DNA from: Streptomyces sp. PT12
GTDB taxonomy: Bacteria; Actinomycetota; Actinomycetes; Streptomycetales; Streptomycetaceae
Direction of reading: 5' to 3'
Length of the DNA: 61,431 nt
Assembly (NCBI RefSeq): GCF_003311645.1
Contig: NZ_QEST01000028.1
Span: 1-61,431 of the forward strand
A program made the translations under genes and the position numbers. The notes beneath the pieces were generated by a model. It had not been told where the DNA came from and did no database searches. It saw nothing but the letters and a program-made list of their open reading frames with translations. How positions within the stretch are numbered: position 1 is the first letter of the stretch; each line of letters starts with the position of its first letter. Positions 25,445 to 33,363 of this stretch are shown here, piece by piece.

Positions 25445-27520
25445 ATGGAAAGCACAGATATATCTCGCCTTTTCACGCCGTTCTCCCTGTCAGGGGTCGA
25501 GCTGCGCAACCGCGTCGTCGTGCCCGCCCACACCACCAATTTCGGCCATGCCAACCGGCCGACCCGGCGCCATGTCGACTACCACGCCGAACGCGCGAGG
25601 GGCGGCGTGGGGTTGATCGTCACCGAGGCCGTCAGGGTCCACCCGACCAGCGCGGGGCGGCACATTAGCCTCGGCTGCTTCGACGACGGCTGCGTCCCCG
25701 CCTATGCCGCGGTGACCGAGGCCGTGCACGCCCATGGGGCCCGCATCTTCGCCCAGTTGATGCACGCGGGGCGGCAGGCCAACGGCGACGCCACGCGTAC
25801 CGCCGCCTGGGCGCCCACCGAGGTCCCGTGGTCGTCGGGCGCCGCCGTGCCGCACGTCATGGGCCCGAGCGACATCGCGGTCGTCGTCGACGCGTTCGGC
25901 GCCGCGGCCCGCCGCATGGCCGAGGCGCGCTTCGACGGCATCGAGGTCCACCTCGGCCATGGGCATCTGATCCAGCAGTTCCTCTCGCCGTTCACCAACC
26001 GGCGCACCGACCGCTACGGCGGCAGCCCGGAGAACCGGCTCCGCCTCGCCCGCGAGGTGCTGGCCGCCGTCACCCGCGGCGCCCCCGCGCTACCGCTCGG
26101 CATCCGGGTCAGCGCCGACGAGTTCGTGCCGGGCGGGCTCGGCCCCGACGACGTCCTGGCGATCGTCGCCGCGCTGCGCGCCGACCACGCCCTCGCCTAT
26201 GTGCACGTCAGCCACTCCGCCTACCACGGCAGCCACTCGCTGGCGACGCAGATGGCCGATATGAGCTTCGGGCACGCCCCGTTCCGCCATCACGCGGCGC
26301 TGTTCAAGCGGGAGTTCCCCACGCTTCCCGTGCTGGCCGTGTGCCGCCTCGACAGCCTCGCCGAGTCGGCCGTGCTGCTCAGGGACGGGCACGCCGACCT
26401 GGTCGGGCTCGCCAGGCCGCACATCGCCGACCCCCATCTGGTCCGCAAGACGCGCGAGGGCAGGGCGCACGAGATCCGCTCCTGCCTGGCCTGCAACCAG
26501 GGGTGCGTCGGCCGCCTCGAGTCCGACCTGCCGATCTCCTGCGTCGTCAACCCCGAGGTGGGCGCCGAGCGCGAGTGGGCGGCCACCCGCGCCGCGGGCG
26601 CCGACCGCGCCGACCGCGCCACCCGCCGTGCGGCCCCGCGCCGGGTGCTCGTGGTCGGCGGCGGCCCCGCGGGTCTCGAGGCGGCGCTCTCCGCGCACCG
26701 GGCCGGGCACCTGGTCACCCTGGCCGAGGCGGGCGAACGGCTCGGCGGACAGCTCGCAAAGGCCGCCACCGTGCCGGGCCGCGAACGGCTCGGACTGCTC
26801 ACCGACGAGCTGATCCGCGACCTCACCGCGGCCGGGGTGACGCTCGTGACGGGCGAGCGGATCACCGCGCCCGACGTGCTGCCGGGCGGGCGCCACGACG
26901 GCTTCGACGCCGTGCTCGTGGCCACGGGATCGCTTCAACGGCGGCGCGAACTCCCCGGCGGGCCACGGGTGTTCGACCTCGCCGAGGCAGTGGGCGAGCT
27001 GGCCGCGCCCGGACCGGCACAGGACGGCTCCGTCGTCCTCGTGCGGGACGACGTGGGCGGCTGGCCCGCGGCCTCGCTCACCGAGCGGCTCGCCCGCCGC
27101 GGCGCCACCGTTCACCTGGTCACGCCCCTCGCCGGCCTCTTCCCCCGCATCACGACCTACTCAAGGCTCGGCCTGCTCCAGCGGCTGAGCGAACTCGACG
27201 TCAAGGTCCACCTCATGCGCGCCGTCGTCGGCGCGTCGGGGGACCGGGTCACCCTGCGCGACACCCTCGCCGGTGACACCGAGGACCTGACCGGCGTCAC
27301 CGCCGTGGTCGACGCCGGTCTCCCGGCCGCCGACGACCGGCTCTACCGCGCCCTCGACGGCGTGCCGGGGGCACCCCCCGTGCACGTGGTCGGCGACGCC
27401 AACTCCCCCAGGACCGCGCTCGAAGCGGTCTACGAGGGGCGCATGGCCGGAACGTTCCTCGACTCCACCGTGGCCGCCGCGCGCACCCTCGCGGCCACGG
27501 CGGACCCCCCACCGGCCTGA
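25445..27520 (+). CDS. OYE/TMADH-family FMN-FeS-FAD oxidoreductase
   Basis: 691-residue three-part flavoenzyme. An Old Yellow Enzyme barrel covers residues 1 to about 340, with FSLSGVELRNRVVVPAHTT and FTNRRTDRYGGSPENR. A 4Fe-4S motif C-x2-C-x3-C-x11-C (CLACNQGC...ISC) lies near 345-365. An FAD/NAD(P) domain from about 400 opens VLVVGGGPAGLEAALSA. The active-site segment reads HLGHGHLIQQFLSP, with His where OYE has the proton-donor Tyr; similar HL segments occur in N-demethylating members, so amine oxidation or N-demethylation is favoured over dienoyl-CoA reduction. Start ATG after GAGGAGG. It opens island B. Confidence 0.9.
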   Translation: MESTDISRLFTPFSLSGVELRNRVVVPAHTTNFGHANRPTRRHVDYHAERARGGVGLIVTEAVRVHPTSAGRHISLGCFDDGCVPAYAAVTEAVHAHGARIFAQLMHAGRQANGDATRTAAWAPTEVPWSSGAAVPHVMGPSDIAVVVDAFGAAARRMAEARFDGIEVHLGHGHLIQQFLSPFTNRRTDRYGGSPENRLRLAREVLAAVTRGAPALPLGIRVSADEFVPGGLGPDDVLAIVAALRADHALAYVHVSHSAYHGSHSLATQMADMSFGHAPFRHHAALFKREFPTLPVLAVCRLDSLAESAVLLRDGHADLVGLARPHIADPHLVRKTREGRAHEIRSCLACNQGCVGRLESDLPISCVVNPEVGAEREWAATRAAGADRADRATRRAAPRRVLVVGGGPAGLEAALSAHRAGHLVTLAEAGERLGGQLAKAATVPGRERLGLLTDELIRDLTAAGVTLVTGERITAPDVLPGGRHDGFDAVLVATGSLQRRRELPGGPRVFDLAEAVGELAAPGPAQDGSVVLVRDDVGGWPAASLTERLARRGATVHLVTPLAGLFPRITTYSRLGLLQRLSELDVKVHLMRAVVGASGDRVTLRDTLAGDTEDLTGVTAVVDAGLPAADDRLYRALDGVPGAPPVHVVGDANSPRTALEAVYEGRMAGTFLDSTVAAARTLAATADPPPA

Positions 27521-27539
27521 CTCCTTCCACTCCGCCGCG

Positions 27540-27625
27540 ACCCACCCCGCGACACACCCGCCGCGACACACCCGCCGCGGCCCACCGCACCGCGACACAC
27601 CCGCCGCGACCCACCGCACCACGAG
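27540..27625 (+). repeat. CGCGACACACCCGC-type tandem repeat
   Basis: The 209-base gap between the OYE and methyltransferase genes starts with about five imperfect copies of a 14-to-17-base unit built on CCGCGACACACCCGC or CCGCGACCCACCGCA. Not CRISPR-like: there are no regular spacers. Apart from this and the AAGGAG ribosome site of the next gene, the gap holds nothing visible. Confidence 0.6.
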
Positions 27626-27729
27626 AAGCCCGCCCGCAGGGCCCGACACGTCACCTCCGACGGCGTCGCCGCGCAGCCGCGGCAGCGCGCCGCCGCCTCC
27701 CTCACCAGGATCAGCACCAAGGAGTTGTC

Positions 27730-28839
27730 ATGATCGACATCGAGGACCAGCTCACCCTCGACGAACGCTCCCGCACCGACTACATCCTCGGCCTGCGCAA
27801 GCAGTGGTCGGCCACCGTCTACCCCGCCCTGGTCCGCGAGCACGCCGCCGCCGGGCGGCAGGCCACCACCGTCGACGAGGCGACCGAGCAGCTGCGCGAG
27901 CTGTCCCTCTACCCGTGGTTCAGCCACCTGGAGCGGGTCCAGCAGAAGATGCTCTGGCGCGCCGCGGGCGACGCGGTGCTCAGCCGCCGCGAGACCCTGA
28001 CCGCCCAGCTCGAGACGGCCCCTGGGGGCGCGGGCGGCAGCCTGACGCTCGACCCCGCGCTGCCCCTGCCGTCCTGGTACACGGACTACGACATCCACAT
28101 CCAGCCGGGCAGCTTCTACTCGGACGCCATGTCCGCCTACGTCTACGAGTTCGGCGCCCGCATCGTGATGCTGCGGGACAACGACGGCTACAAGTTCCAC
28201 ACGCTGTTCACCTCCACCGCCCTGCCCGAACTCCCGGGGGCGCGCAGGGTCGTGGACATCGGCTGCGGCTTCGGCAAGAGCACAAGGCCCCTGGCGGGCC
28301 GCTACCCCGACGCCGAGATCATCGGCGTCGACCTGGCCGCGCCCGGGCTGACCCTGGCACACGCGGAGGCCGAGGCCGAGGGCATCGCGATCGCCTACCT
28401 CCAGGCCGACGGCCGCGCGACGGGCCTTGAGTCCGGCTCGTGCGACCTGGTCACCGGCACGATGGTGCTGCACGAGATGCCCGCCGACGCCGTGCGCGAG
28501 ACCCTCGCGGAGGCGGCCAGGCTGCTGCGCCCCGGCGGCGCGCTGCGCTTCCTGGAGTTCCAGGCCACCGGTGACCCGTTCCGCGACGCGACCATCATCG
28601 AGCACGCCGAGCGGAACAACGAGCCGTTCTTCCACGACCTGTTCGGCTCCGACACCCTCGCCATGTGCCGCGAGGCGGGCCTGACAGATCCGTCGTGGAG
28701 CCCCTTCGACGAGCGCCGCGACGGCGTGCGCCCCGACGGCTGGGGCGAGCGGACCGAGTGGCACTTCCCCTGGGCTGTGCTCTCCGCGACCAAGCCCGAC
28801 GCCGAGCAGCCGAACGCCGAGGGAACGGAGGCCCGTTGA
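27730..28839 (+). CDS. SAM-dependent methyltransferase with N-terminal extension
   Basis: 369-residue class I methyltransferase. SAM-binding motif I VVDIGCGFGKSTRPLAG lies near residues 175-191, followed by the acidic turn IIGVDLAAPG, a motif near TGTMVLHEMP, and LRPGGALRFLEF. The first 165 residues are an extra helical domain (YPWFSHLERVQQKMLWRAAG), probably for substrate or partner. The methyl acceptor is unknown. In an island with a TMADH-like enzyme, methyl transfer to or from an N-methyl compound is attractive but inferred. ATG with AAGGAG. The next gene starts two bases after the stop. Confidence 0.87.
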   Translation: MIDIEDQLTLDERSRTDYILGLRKQWSATVYPALVREHAAAGRQATTVDEATEQLRELSLYPWFSHLERVQQKMLWRAAGDAVLSRRETLTAQLETAPGGAGGSLTLDPALPLPSWYTDYDIHIQPGSFYSDAMSAYVYEFGARIVMLRDNDGYKFHTLFTSTALPELPGARRVVDIGCGFGKSTRPLAGRYPDAEIIGVDLAAPGLTLAHAEAEAEGIAIAYLQADGRATGLESGSCDLVTGTMVLHEMPADAVRETLAEAARLLRPGGALRFLEFQATGDPFRDATIIEHAERNNEPFFHDLFGSDTLAMCREAGLTDPSWSPFDERRDGVRPDGWGERTEWHFPWAVLSATKPDAEQPNAEGTEAR

Positions 28840-28841
28840 CC

Positions 28842-29153
28842 ATGACCGCGGAATACGACTACTTCAAGGACCCGCGCATCGGCAAGCTGCTCGACCTGAT
28901 CCTCCAGCTCTCGACCGACCTGCATGTCACCGCCCAGCGCGTGCACGCCCTTGAGGCGGTGCTGGTGCGGCACGGCGCGCTCAAGGGCGGGGAGCTGGAC
29001 GCGTTCGCCCCCGACGCCGCCGAGCAGCGGGTGCTCGACGGGCAGCGGGACGCGATGCTCGGCCGCCTGATCGCCATCCTCGCCGAGGCCGGGCCCGCCG
29101 AACACCCGCTGCGCGACCAGTGGGAGGCCCTTCTCGCGAGACAGCCCGGCTGA
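28842..29153 (+). CDS. Small helical protein of unknown function
   Basis: 103-residue acidic, mostly helical protein. It opens TAEYDYFKDPRIGKLLDLIL and carries a long leucine-rich helix (LSTDLHVTAQRVHALEAVLV) that could form a coiled coil or dimer. I recognise no family. It is tightly placed between the methyltransferase and the NTF2-like gene (TGATG overlap), so it is translated with them and may be a partner or small subunit. Confidence 0.7.
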   Translation: MTAEYDYFKDPRIGKLLDLILQLSTDLHVTAQRVHALEAVLVRHGALKGGELDAFAPDAAEQRVLDGQRDAMLGRLIAILAEAGPAEHPLRDQWEALLARQPG

Positions 29154-29605
29154 TGCCCCCCGGCCCGCCGCGCCAGGCGCCCGACGACCCGCGCGCCCTG
29201 GTGGACCGCTACCTCACGCTGTGCGAGGAGCGCCGCCTCGACGAGGCGCGCCTGCTGCTCGCGCCCGACGCGGTCCTGGTGTTCCCCGGCGGCGAACGCC
29301 ACGCCTCCCCCGCCGCCATGGCCGCCGCCGCCCGCGCGTCCTACCGCTGGGTGCGCAAGCGCCGCGACCGCTGGTTCACCGGCACCGCCGACGGAGGCGA
29401 AGGAGACGGGGGCGAAGGGGACGGGGGCGAAGGGGACGGCACCGGCGCGGTCACCGTCGTCTCCCTCGGCACCCTCCACGGCGAGGACCAGGCGGGCCAG
29501 CCTTTCGACGGCATCCGCTACGCGGACGTGTTCGTCCTGCGCGACGGCCTCATCCGCGAACAGCACGTCTACAACGACCTTCCCCGAACGAGGTGTCGGA
29601 CATGA
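29153..29605 (+). CDS. NTF2-like/SnoaL-type protein
   Basis: 150-residue cone-shaped NTF2-like domain protein. It reads RALVDRYLTLCEERRLDEAR, then APDAVLVFPGGERH and, near the end, YADVFVLRDGLIREQHVYND, the usual last strand pair. Such proteins act as small isomerases, cyclases or accessory subunits. An in-frame repeat of GEGDG units forms an acidic loop near residues 82-98. Overlaps both neighbours (TGATG upstream, ATGA downstream). Confidence 0.8.
   Translation: MPPGPPRQAPDDPRALVDRYLTLCEERRLDEARLLLAPDAVLVFPGGERHASPAAMAAAARASYRWVRKRRDRWFTGTADGGEGDGGEGDGGEGDGTGAVTVVSLGTLHGEDQAGQPFDGIRYADVFVLRDGLIREQHVYNDLPRTRCRT
29396..29442 (+). repeat. 15-base in-frame GEGDG repeat
   Basis: Three near-identical copies of GGCGAAGGGGACGGG (one with AGGAGAC) in the NTF2-like gene encode consecutive GEGDG units. 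The frame is kept, so copy number may vary without a frameshift. Confidence 0.7.
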
Positions 29606-30720
29606 AACGCATTCTCAGACTGGGCTGCGCCGCGGCCCTGCTGACGGCCCTCGCGGCCACCACGGCCTGCGGCGGCAACGACGAGGGCGGCGAGGGCTCG
29701 GGCGACGGCGGGACGGCGAGCTTCGAGTTCGCCATCGCCTCCGCCGTCATCGGCCCCAAGGAGGAGGTGGCCACCTACGCGGTCGGCCAGGAGCAGGGCT
29801 TCCTCGACGAGGAGCGGATCGAGATCTCCGCCTCCAACGCCGACGGCTCGGTCGCCGCCCTCCAGGCGGTCGCCTCGGGCAGTGCCGACATCACGGCCGC
29901 CGACGCGGGGGCGATCCTCGCCGCCCGCGAGAACGGCGTCCCCGTCAAGGCGATCGGCGGCCTGGTGCAGAACTGGCCCTGGGTGATGGCCGTTCCCCCG
30001 GAGAGCGACATCGCCTCGGCCGCCGACATCGAGGGCAAGCGGATCGGCGTGATCAGCCTGGCCTCGGGCTCCGCGATGTACGCGCGCAGCTTCGTGGCCA
30101 ACGCGGGCCTCGACCCCGAGCGCGACGTCGAGCTGCTGCCGGTCGGGGTGGGCGCGCAGGCCGCGACCGCGCTGGCCGACGGCCAGGTCGACGTGCTCGC
30201 CCTGTACACGCAGGCGTACACCACCATCGAGAACACCGGCACCACCTACCGCTACCTCGACAACCCCGAGGAGTTCGACGGCATCCGCTCCATCACCTTC
30301 GCCGTCCGCGAGGACGCCCTGGAGAGCCGCCGCGACGAGCTGGTCCGCTTCCTGCGGGCCTCGTACCGGTCGATGCTCTTCTCCGCCGTGAACCCCGAGG
30401 CCGCGGTCCGCGACGGGTACGCCGTCTTCCCGCAGATGCTGGCCGGGGCCGACCCGGACGCGCGCATCGAGGACGACACCAGGACGTTCGCCACCTGGAT
30501 GGCGTCCGCGACGCCCGCCACCGGCGAGCCCGAGGACTTCGCCGACTGGGGCGCGATCAGCGAGGAGGAGTGGACCAAGACCGTCGCGTTCGCCCGGGAG
30601 TCGGGCCAGATCAGCGAGGACGTCGAGATCGACGACGTCTGGGACGGCAGCCTCCTGGACGAGGCCAACGACTTCGACCCGGCCGCCGTCGTCACCCTCG
30701 CCCGCGAGTCCGCGGGCTGA
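29602..30720 (+). CDS. NMT1/SsuA-type ABC transporter binding lipoprotein
   Basis: 372-residue binding lipoprotein with lipobox TTAC (Cys23) and a Gly/Asp/Glu linker. The mature domain matches the NMT1/THI5/SsuA group: ATYAVGQEQGFLDEERIEI, LQAVASGSADI, the AADIEGKRIGVISLASGSA segment and LADGQVDVLALYTQAY. Known members deliver pyrimidines, thiamine precursors, sulfonates, nitrate or aromatic acids. The ATG overlaps the NTF2 gene stop; the ATPase and permease follow. Confidence 0.92.
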   Translation: MKRILRLGCAAALLTALAATTACGGNDEGGEGSGDGGTASFEFAIASAVIGPKEEVATYAVGQEQGFLDEERIEISASNADGSVAALQAVASGSADITAADAGAILAARENGVPVKAIGGLVQNWPWVMAVPPESDIASAADIEGKRIGVISLASGSAMYARSFVANAGLDPERDVELLPVGVGAQAATALADGQVDVLALYTQAYTTIENTGTTYRYLDNPEEFDGIRSITFAVREDALESRRDELVRFLRASYRSMLFSAVNPEAAVRDGYAVFPQMLAGADPDARIEDDTRTFATWMASATPATGEPEDFADWGAISEEEWTKTVAFARESGQISEDVEIDDVWDGSLLDEANDFDPAAVVTLARESAG

Positions 30721-30790
30721 GCGGCCCGGACGACACGGCACCCGCGCGGCCCCCACCCATCACACGACCGCAGCAGCAAAGGAAGCCAGC

Positions 30791-31630
30791 ATGGGCATCA
30801 GAACCCTCGGCCGCCGCCAGCCGGCGACCGCACCGGCCGCCCCGACCACGGCGGACGCGGCCTCCTGGATCGAGGTGGCAGGTCTTGAGAAGCTGTACAG
30901 GCCCCGCAAGTCGGCGCCCACGCACGCCCTGTCGGACATCGACTTCCAGGTGCGCCGCGGGGAGTTCGTCTCCATCGTGGGCCCATCGGGCTGCGGCAAG
31001 ACGACCCTGCTGAAGATCCTGGCCGGTCTGCTCCCCAAGACCTCGGGGACGGTCAGGGTGGCGGGCCACGAGGTGGCGGGGCCCATGGCCGAGATCGGCA
31101 TGGTCTTCCAGGCCGCCACCCTGCTCCCCTGGCGCACGATCCTCCAGAACGTCATGGTCCCGGTCGAGGTCCAGCACCTCGACCGGGCCCGCCACCGCGA
31201 ACGGGCCCGCGGGCTGCTTGAGATGGTCGGCCTCCAGGACTTCGCCGACAAGTACCCGCACGAGCTGAGCGGCGGGATGCAGCAGCGGGCCGGCATCTGC
31301 CGTGCCCTGGTGCACGACCCCGCGGTGCTGCTCATGGACGAGCCGTTCGGCGCCCTCGACGCCATGACGCGCGAGTACATGAACGTCGAACTCCTGCGCA
31401 TCTGGCGGGAGAGCGGCCAGACCATCGTCTTCGTCACGCACTCCATACCCGAGGCCGTGTTCCTGTCCGACCGGGTCGTCGTGATGACCCCGAGGCCGGG
31501 GCGCATCGCCGAGATCGTCGACATCACGCTGGATCGCCCCCGCGACCTGGGCGTCATGTCGTCGGACCGGGCCGGGGTCTACACCGACCGCATCCGGCGG
31601 CACTTCCAGGCCACCGGCGTCATCGGCTGA
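30791..31630 (+). CDS. SsuB/TauB-type ABC transporter ATPase
   Basis: 279-residue ATPase of the nitrate/sulfonate/pyrimidine importer class. Walker A GPSGCGKTT is near residues 63-71, followed by the TLLPWRTILQNV segment typical of SsuB/TauB, the signature LSGGMQQR near 160, Walker B VLLMDEPFGALD and the switch His in FVTHSIPEA. It pairs with the adjacent permease. ATG at 30791 after AAAGGAAG. Confidence 0.94.
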   Translation: MGIRTLGRRQPATAPAAPTTADAASWIEVAGLEKLYRPRKSAPTHALSDIDFQVRRGEFVSIVGPSGCGKTTLLKILAGLLPKTSGTVRVAGHEVAGPMAEIGMVFQAATLLPWRTILQNVMVPVEVQHLDRARHRERARGLLEMVGLQDFADKYPHELSGGMQQRAGICRALVHDPAVLLMDEPFGALDAMTREYMNVELLRIWRESGQTIVFVTHSIPEAVFLSDRVVVMTPRPGRIAEIVDITLDRPRDLGVMSSDRAGVYTDRIRRHFQATGVIG

Positions 31631-31640
31631 GGAGGCCAGG

Positions 31641-32504
31641 ATGACCACGCACAAGACCGACGTCCCGGTCGGCGGCCCCGCGGACGGCACGCCCCCGGCG
31701 GCCACCCGCGCCCGCCGGCGCCTTCCCGACCCGCGCGAACGCCCCGAACTCCTGCTGGTCCCCGGCGTGTTCGTGGCCGTCATACTGTTCTGGGAGTACG
31801 CCATCAGGCCCATGGGCGTCGACGAGTACGTCCTGCCCAAGCCCTCCCAGATCGCCGACGCGCTGTGGCGGCAGCTGACCGACGACCTCTTCTGGGGGCA
31901 CGTCCAAGTCACCGTGCAGGAGGCGCTGCTCGGCTTCGTCTTCGGGGTCGGCGCCGCGCTGGTGCTGGGCACCGCGATCAGCCAGGTGCGGCTGGTCGAG
32001 CGCACCCTGATGCCGTACATCGTGGCGTTCCAGACCGTTCCCAAGGTGGCGCTCGCGCCGCTCTTCGTCGTCTGGTTCGGCTTCGGCATGACGAGCAAGG
32101 TGGTGATGGCCGCGGTCATCTCCTTCTTCCCGATGCTGGTCAACGTCATCGAGGGGCTGCGCTCCGCGGACGCCGACCGCGTGCAGATGCTGACGGCGTT
32201 CCGCGCCAGCCGCTGGCAGGTGTTCCGGATGGTGCAGTTCCCGACGGCGCTGCCGTTCATCTTCGCCGGGCTCGACATCGGAATCGTGTTCGCGATCCTG
32301 GGCGCGGTAGTCGGCGAGTTCATCGGCGCCAAGGAGGGCCTTGGCTATCTGCTGCTCCAGACCAACTACAACTTCGACATCGCCGGGATGTTCGCGGTGC
32401 TGCTCGTGCTCTCCGCGCTCGGACTGCTGGCGCACTTCGTGATCCGCTCCATCCAGAAGCGCGTGGCTTTCTGGGCGCAGCAGAACACCGTGGTGGCCTC
32501 GTGA
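31641..32504 (+). CDS. SsuC/TauC-type ABC transporter permease
   Basis: 287-residue permease with about six spans. The first is LLVPGVFVAVILFWEYAI near residue 35. The family ATPase-contact loop is seen in VIEGLRSADADRVQMLTAFR, preceded by LFVVWFGFGMTSKVVMA. The N-terminal 30 residues are a basic, Pro/Ala-rich extension. ATG with GGAGGCCAGG. Its TGA overlaps the following GTG (GTGA). Confidence 0.94.
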   Translation: MTTHKTDVPVGGPADGTPPAATRARRRLPDPRERPELLLVPGVFVAVILFWEYAIRPMGVDEYVLPKPSQIADALWRQLTDDLFWGHVQVTVQEALLGFVFGVGAALVLGTAISQVRLVERTLMPYIVAFQTVPKVALAPLFVVWFGFGMTSKVVMAAVISFFPMLVNVIEGLRSADADRVQMLTAFRASRWQVFRMVQFPTALPFIFAGLDIGIVFAILGAVVGEFIGAKEGLGYLLLQTNYNFDIAGMFAVLLVLSALGLLAHFVIRSIQKRVAFWAQQNTVVAS

Positions 32505-33292
32505 CCGCGGGATCCGACGGCGTGGCCGACCCCTGCCGCTTCGACGGGCGCGTGGCCCTGGTCACCGGGGCGGCGCGGGGCATCGGCGCCGCCGTCGTGG
32601 CACGCCTCGCGGCGCTCGGCTGCCGGGTCGCGGCGGCCGACCTCGCCGACCCGGTGGGCCCCTCGGGCCGGTCGGGCTGGGAGGCGGAGCCGCCGCCTGG
32701 CGATGGCCACACCCGGCACCGGGTGGACGTCCGATCGGCCGCGTCCTGCGAGGAGTTGGTGGCCGAGGTGCTGGCCGCGCACGGGCGCGTCGACCACCTG
32801 GTGAACAACGCGGGGGTGGTCCGCCGCGGCCCCGCGGCCACCATGACGGACGAGGACTTCGCCGCGGTCGTCGACGTCAACCTCACCGGAACGTTCCGCG
32901 TCAGCCGCGCCGCCCACCCGGCGCTGCGCGTCAGCGAAGGGGCGAGCGTGGTGAACCTGGGCTCCACCAACGGCCACATCGCCGTGCCCGACACCCTCGC
33001 CTACTGCGTCAGCAAGGCGGCGGTCATGCACATGGCTCGGGTCCTCGCCCTGGAGTGGGCCGCGGACGGCATCAGGGTCAACGCGGTGGCGCCCACCATC
33101 GTCGACACCGCCATGACCGAGGACGTCAGGGCCGACGCCGCCTACATGCGGGACAAGCTCGCCTCGATCCCGCTCGGGCGGATGGCCGGGACGGCGGACG
33201 TGGCGAACGCCGTGGCCCATCTCCTCAGCCCGGCCGCGGCGATGACCACCGGCCACACCCTCTTCGTGGACGGCGGCGCGGTCATCCACTAG
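32501..33292 (+). CDS. SDR family oxidoreductase
   Basis: 263-residue short-chain dehydrogenase. TGAARGIG lies near residues 22-29, NNAG near 105, the Ser-x-x-x-Tyr-x-x-x-Lys set in NLGSTNGH through YCVSK, and the C-terminal LFVDGGAVIH. The insert around residues 50-75 is Pro/Gly/Ser-rich. The GTG start overlaps the permease stop, so it is part of the transport-linked operon. Probably oxidises an alcohol intermediate; substrate unknown. Confidence 0.88.
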   Translation: MTAGSDGVADPCRFDGRVALVTGAARGIGAAVVARLAALGCRVAAADLADPVGPSGRSGWEAEPPPGDGHTRHRVDVRSAASCEELVAEVLAAHGRVDHLVNNAGVVRRGPAATMTDEDFAAVVDVNLTGTFRVSRAAHPALRVSEGASVVNLGSTNGHIAVPDTLAYCVSKAAVMHMARVLALEWAADGIRVNAVAPTIVDTAMTEDVRADAAYMRDKLASIPLGRMAGTADVANAVAHLLSPAAAMTTGHTLFVDGGAVIH

Positions 33293-33363
33293 CGGAACGG
33301 CTCCCATCGAGACCCACGACGGACGACCGGCGGCGGCCGGCGAGTGTAAGGAGAACGACGACC

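Noticed and set aside
27540-27625. Possible CRISPR array
   Set aside because: The repeats are contiguous and degenerate, with no spacers, leader or cas genes.
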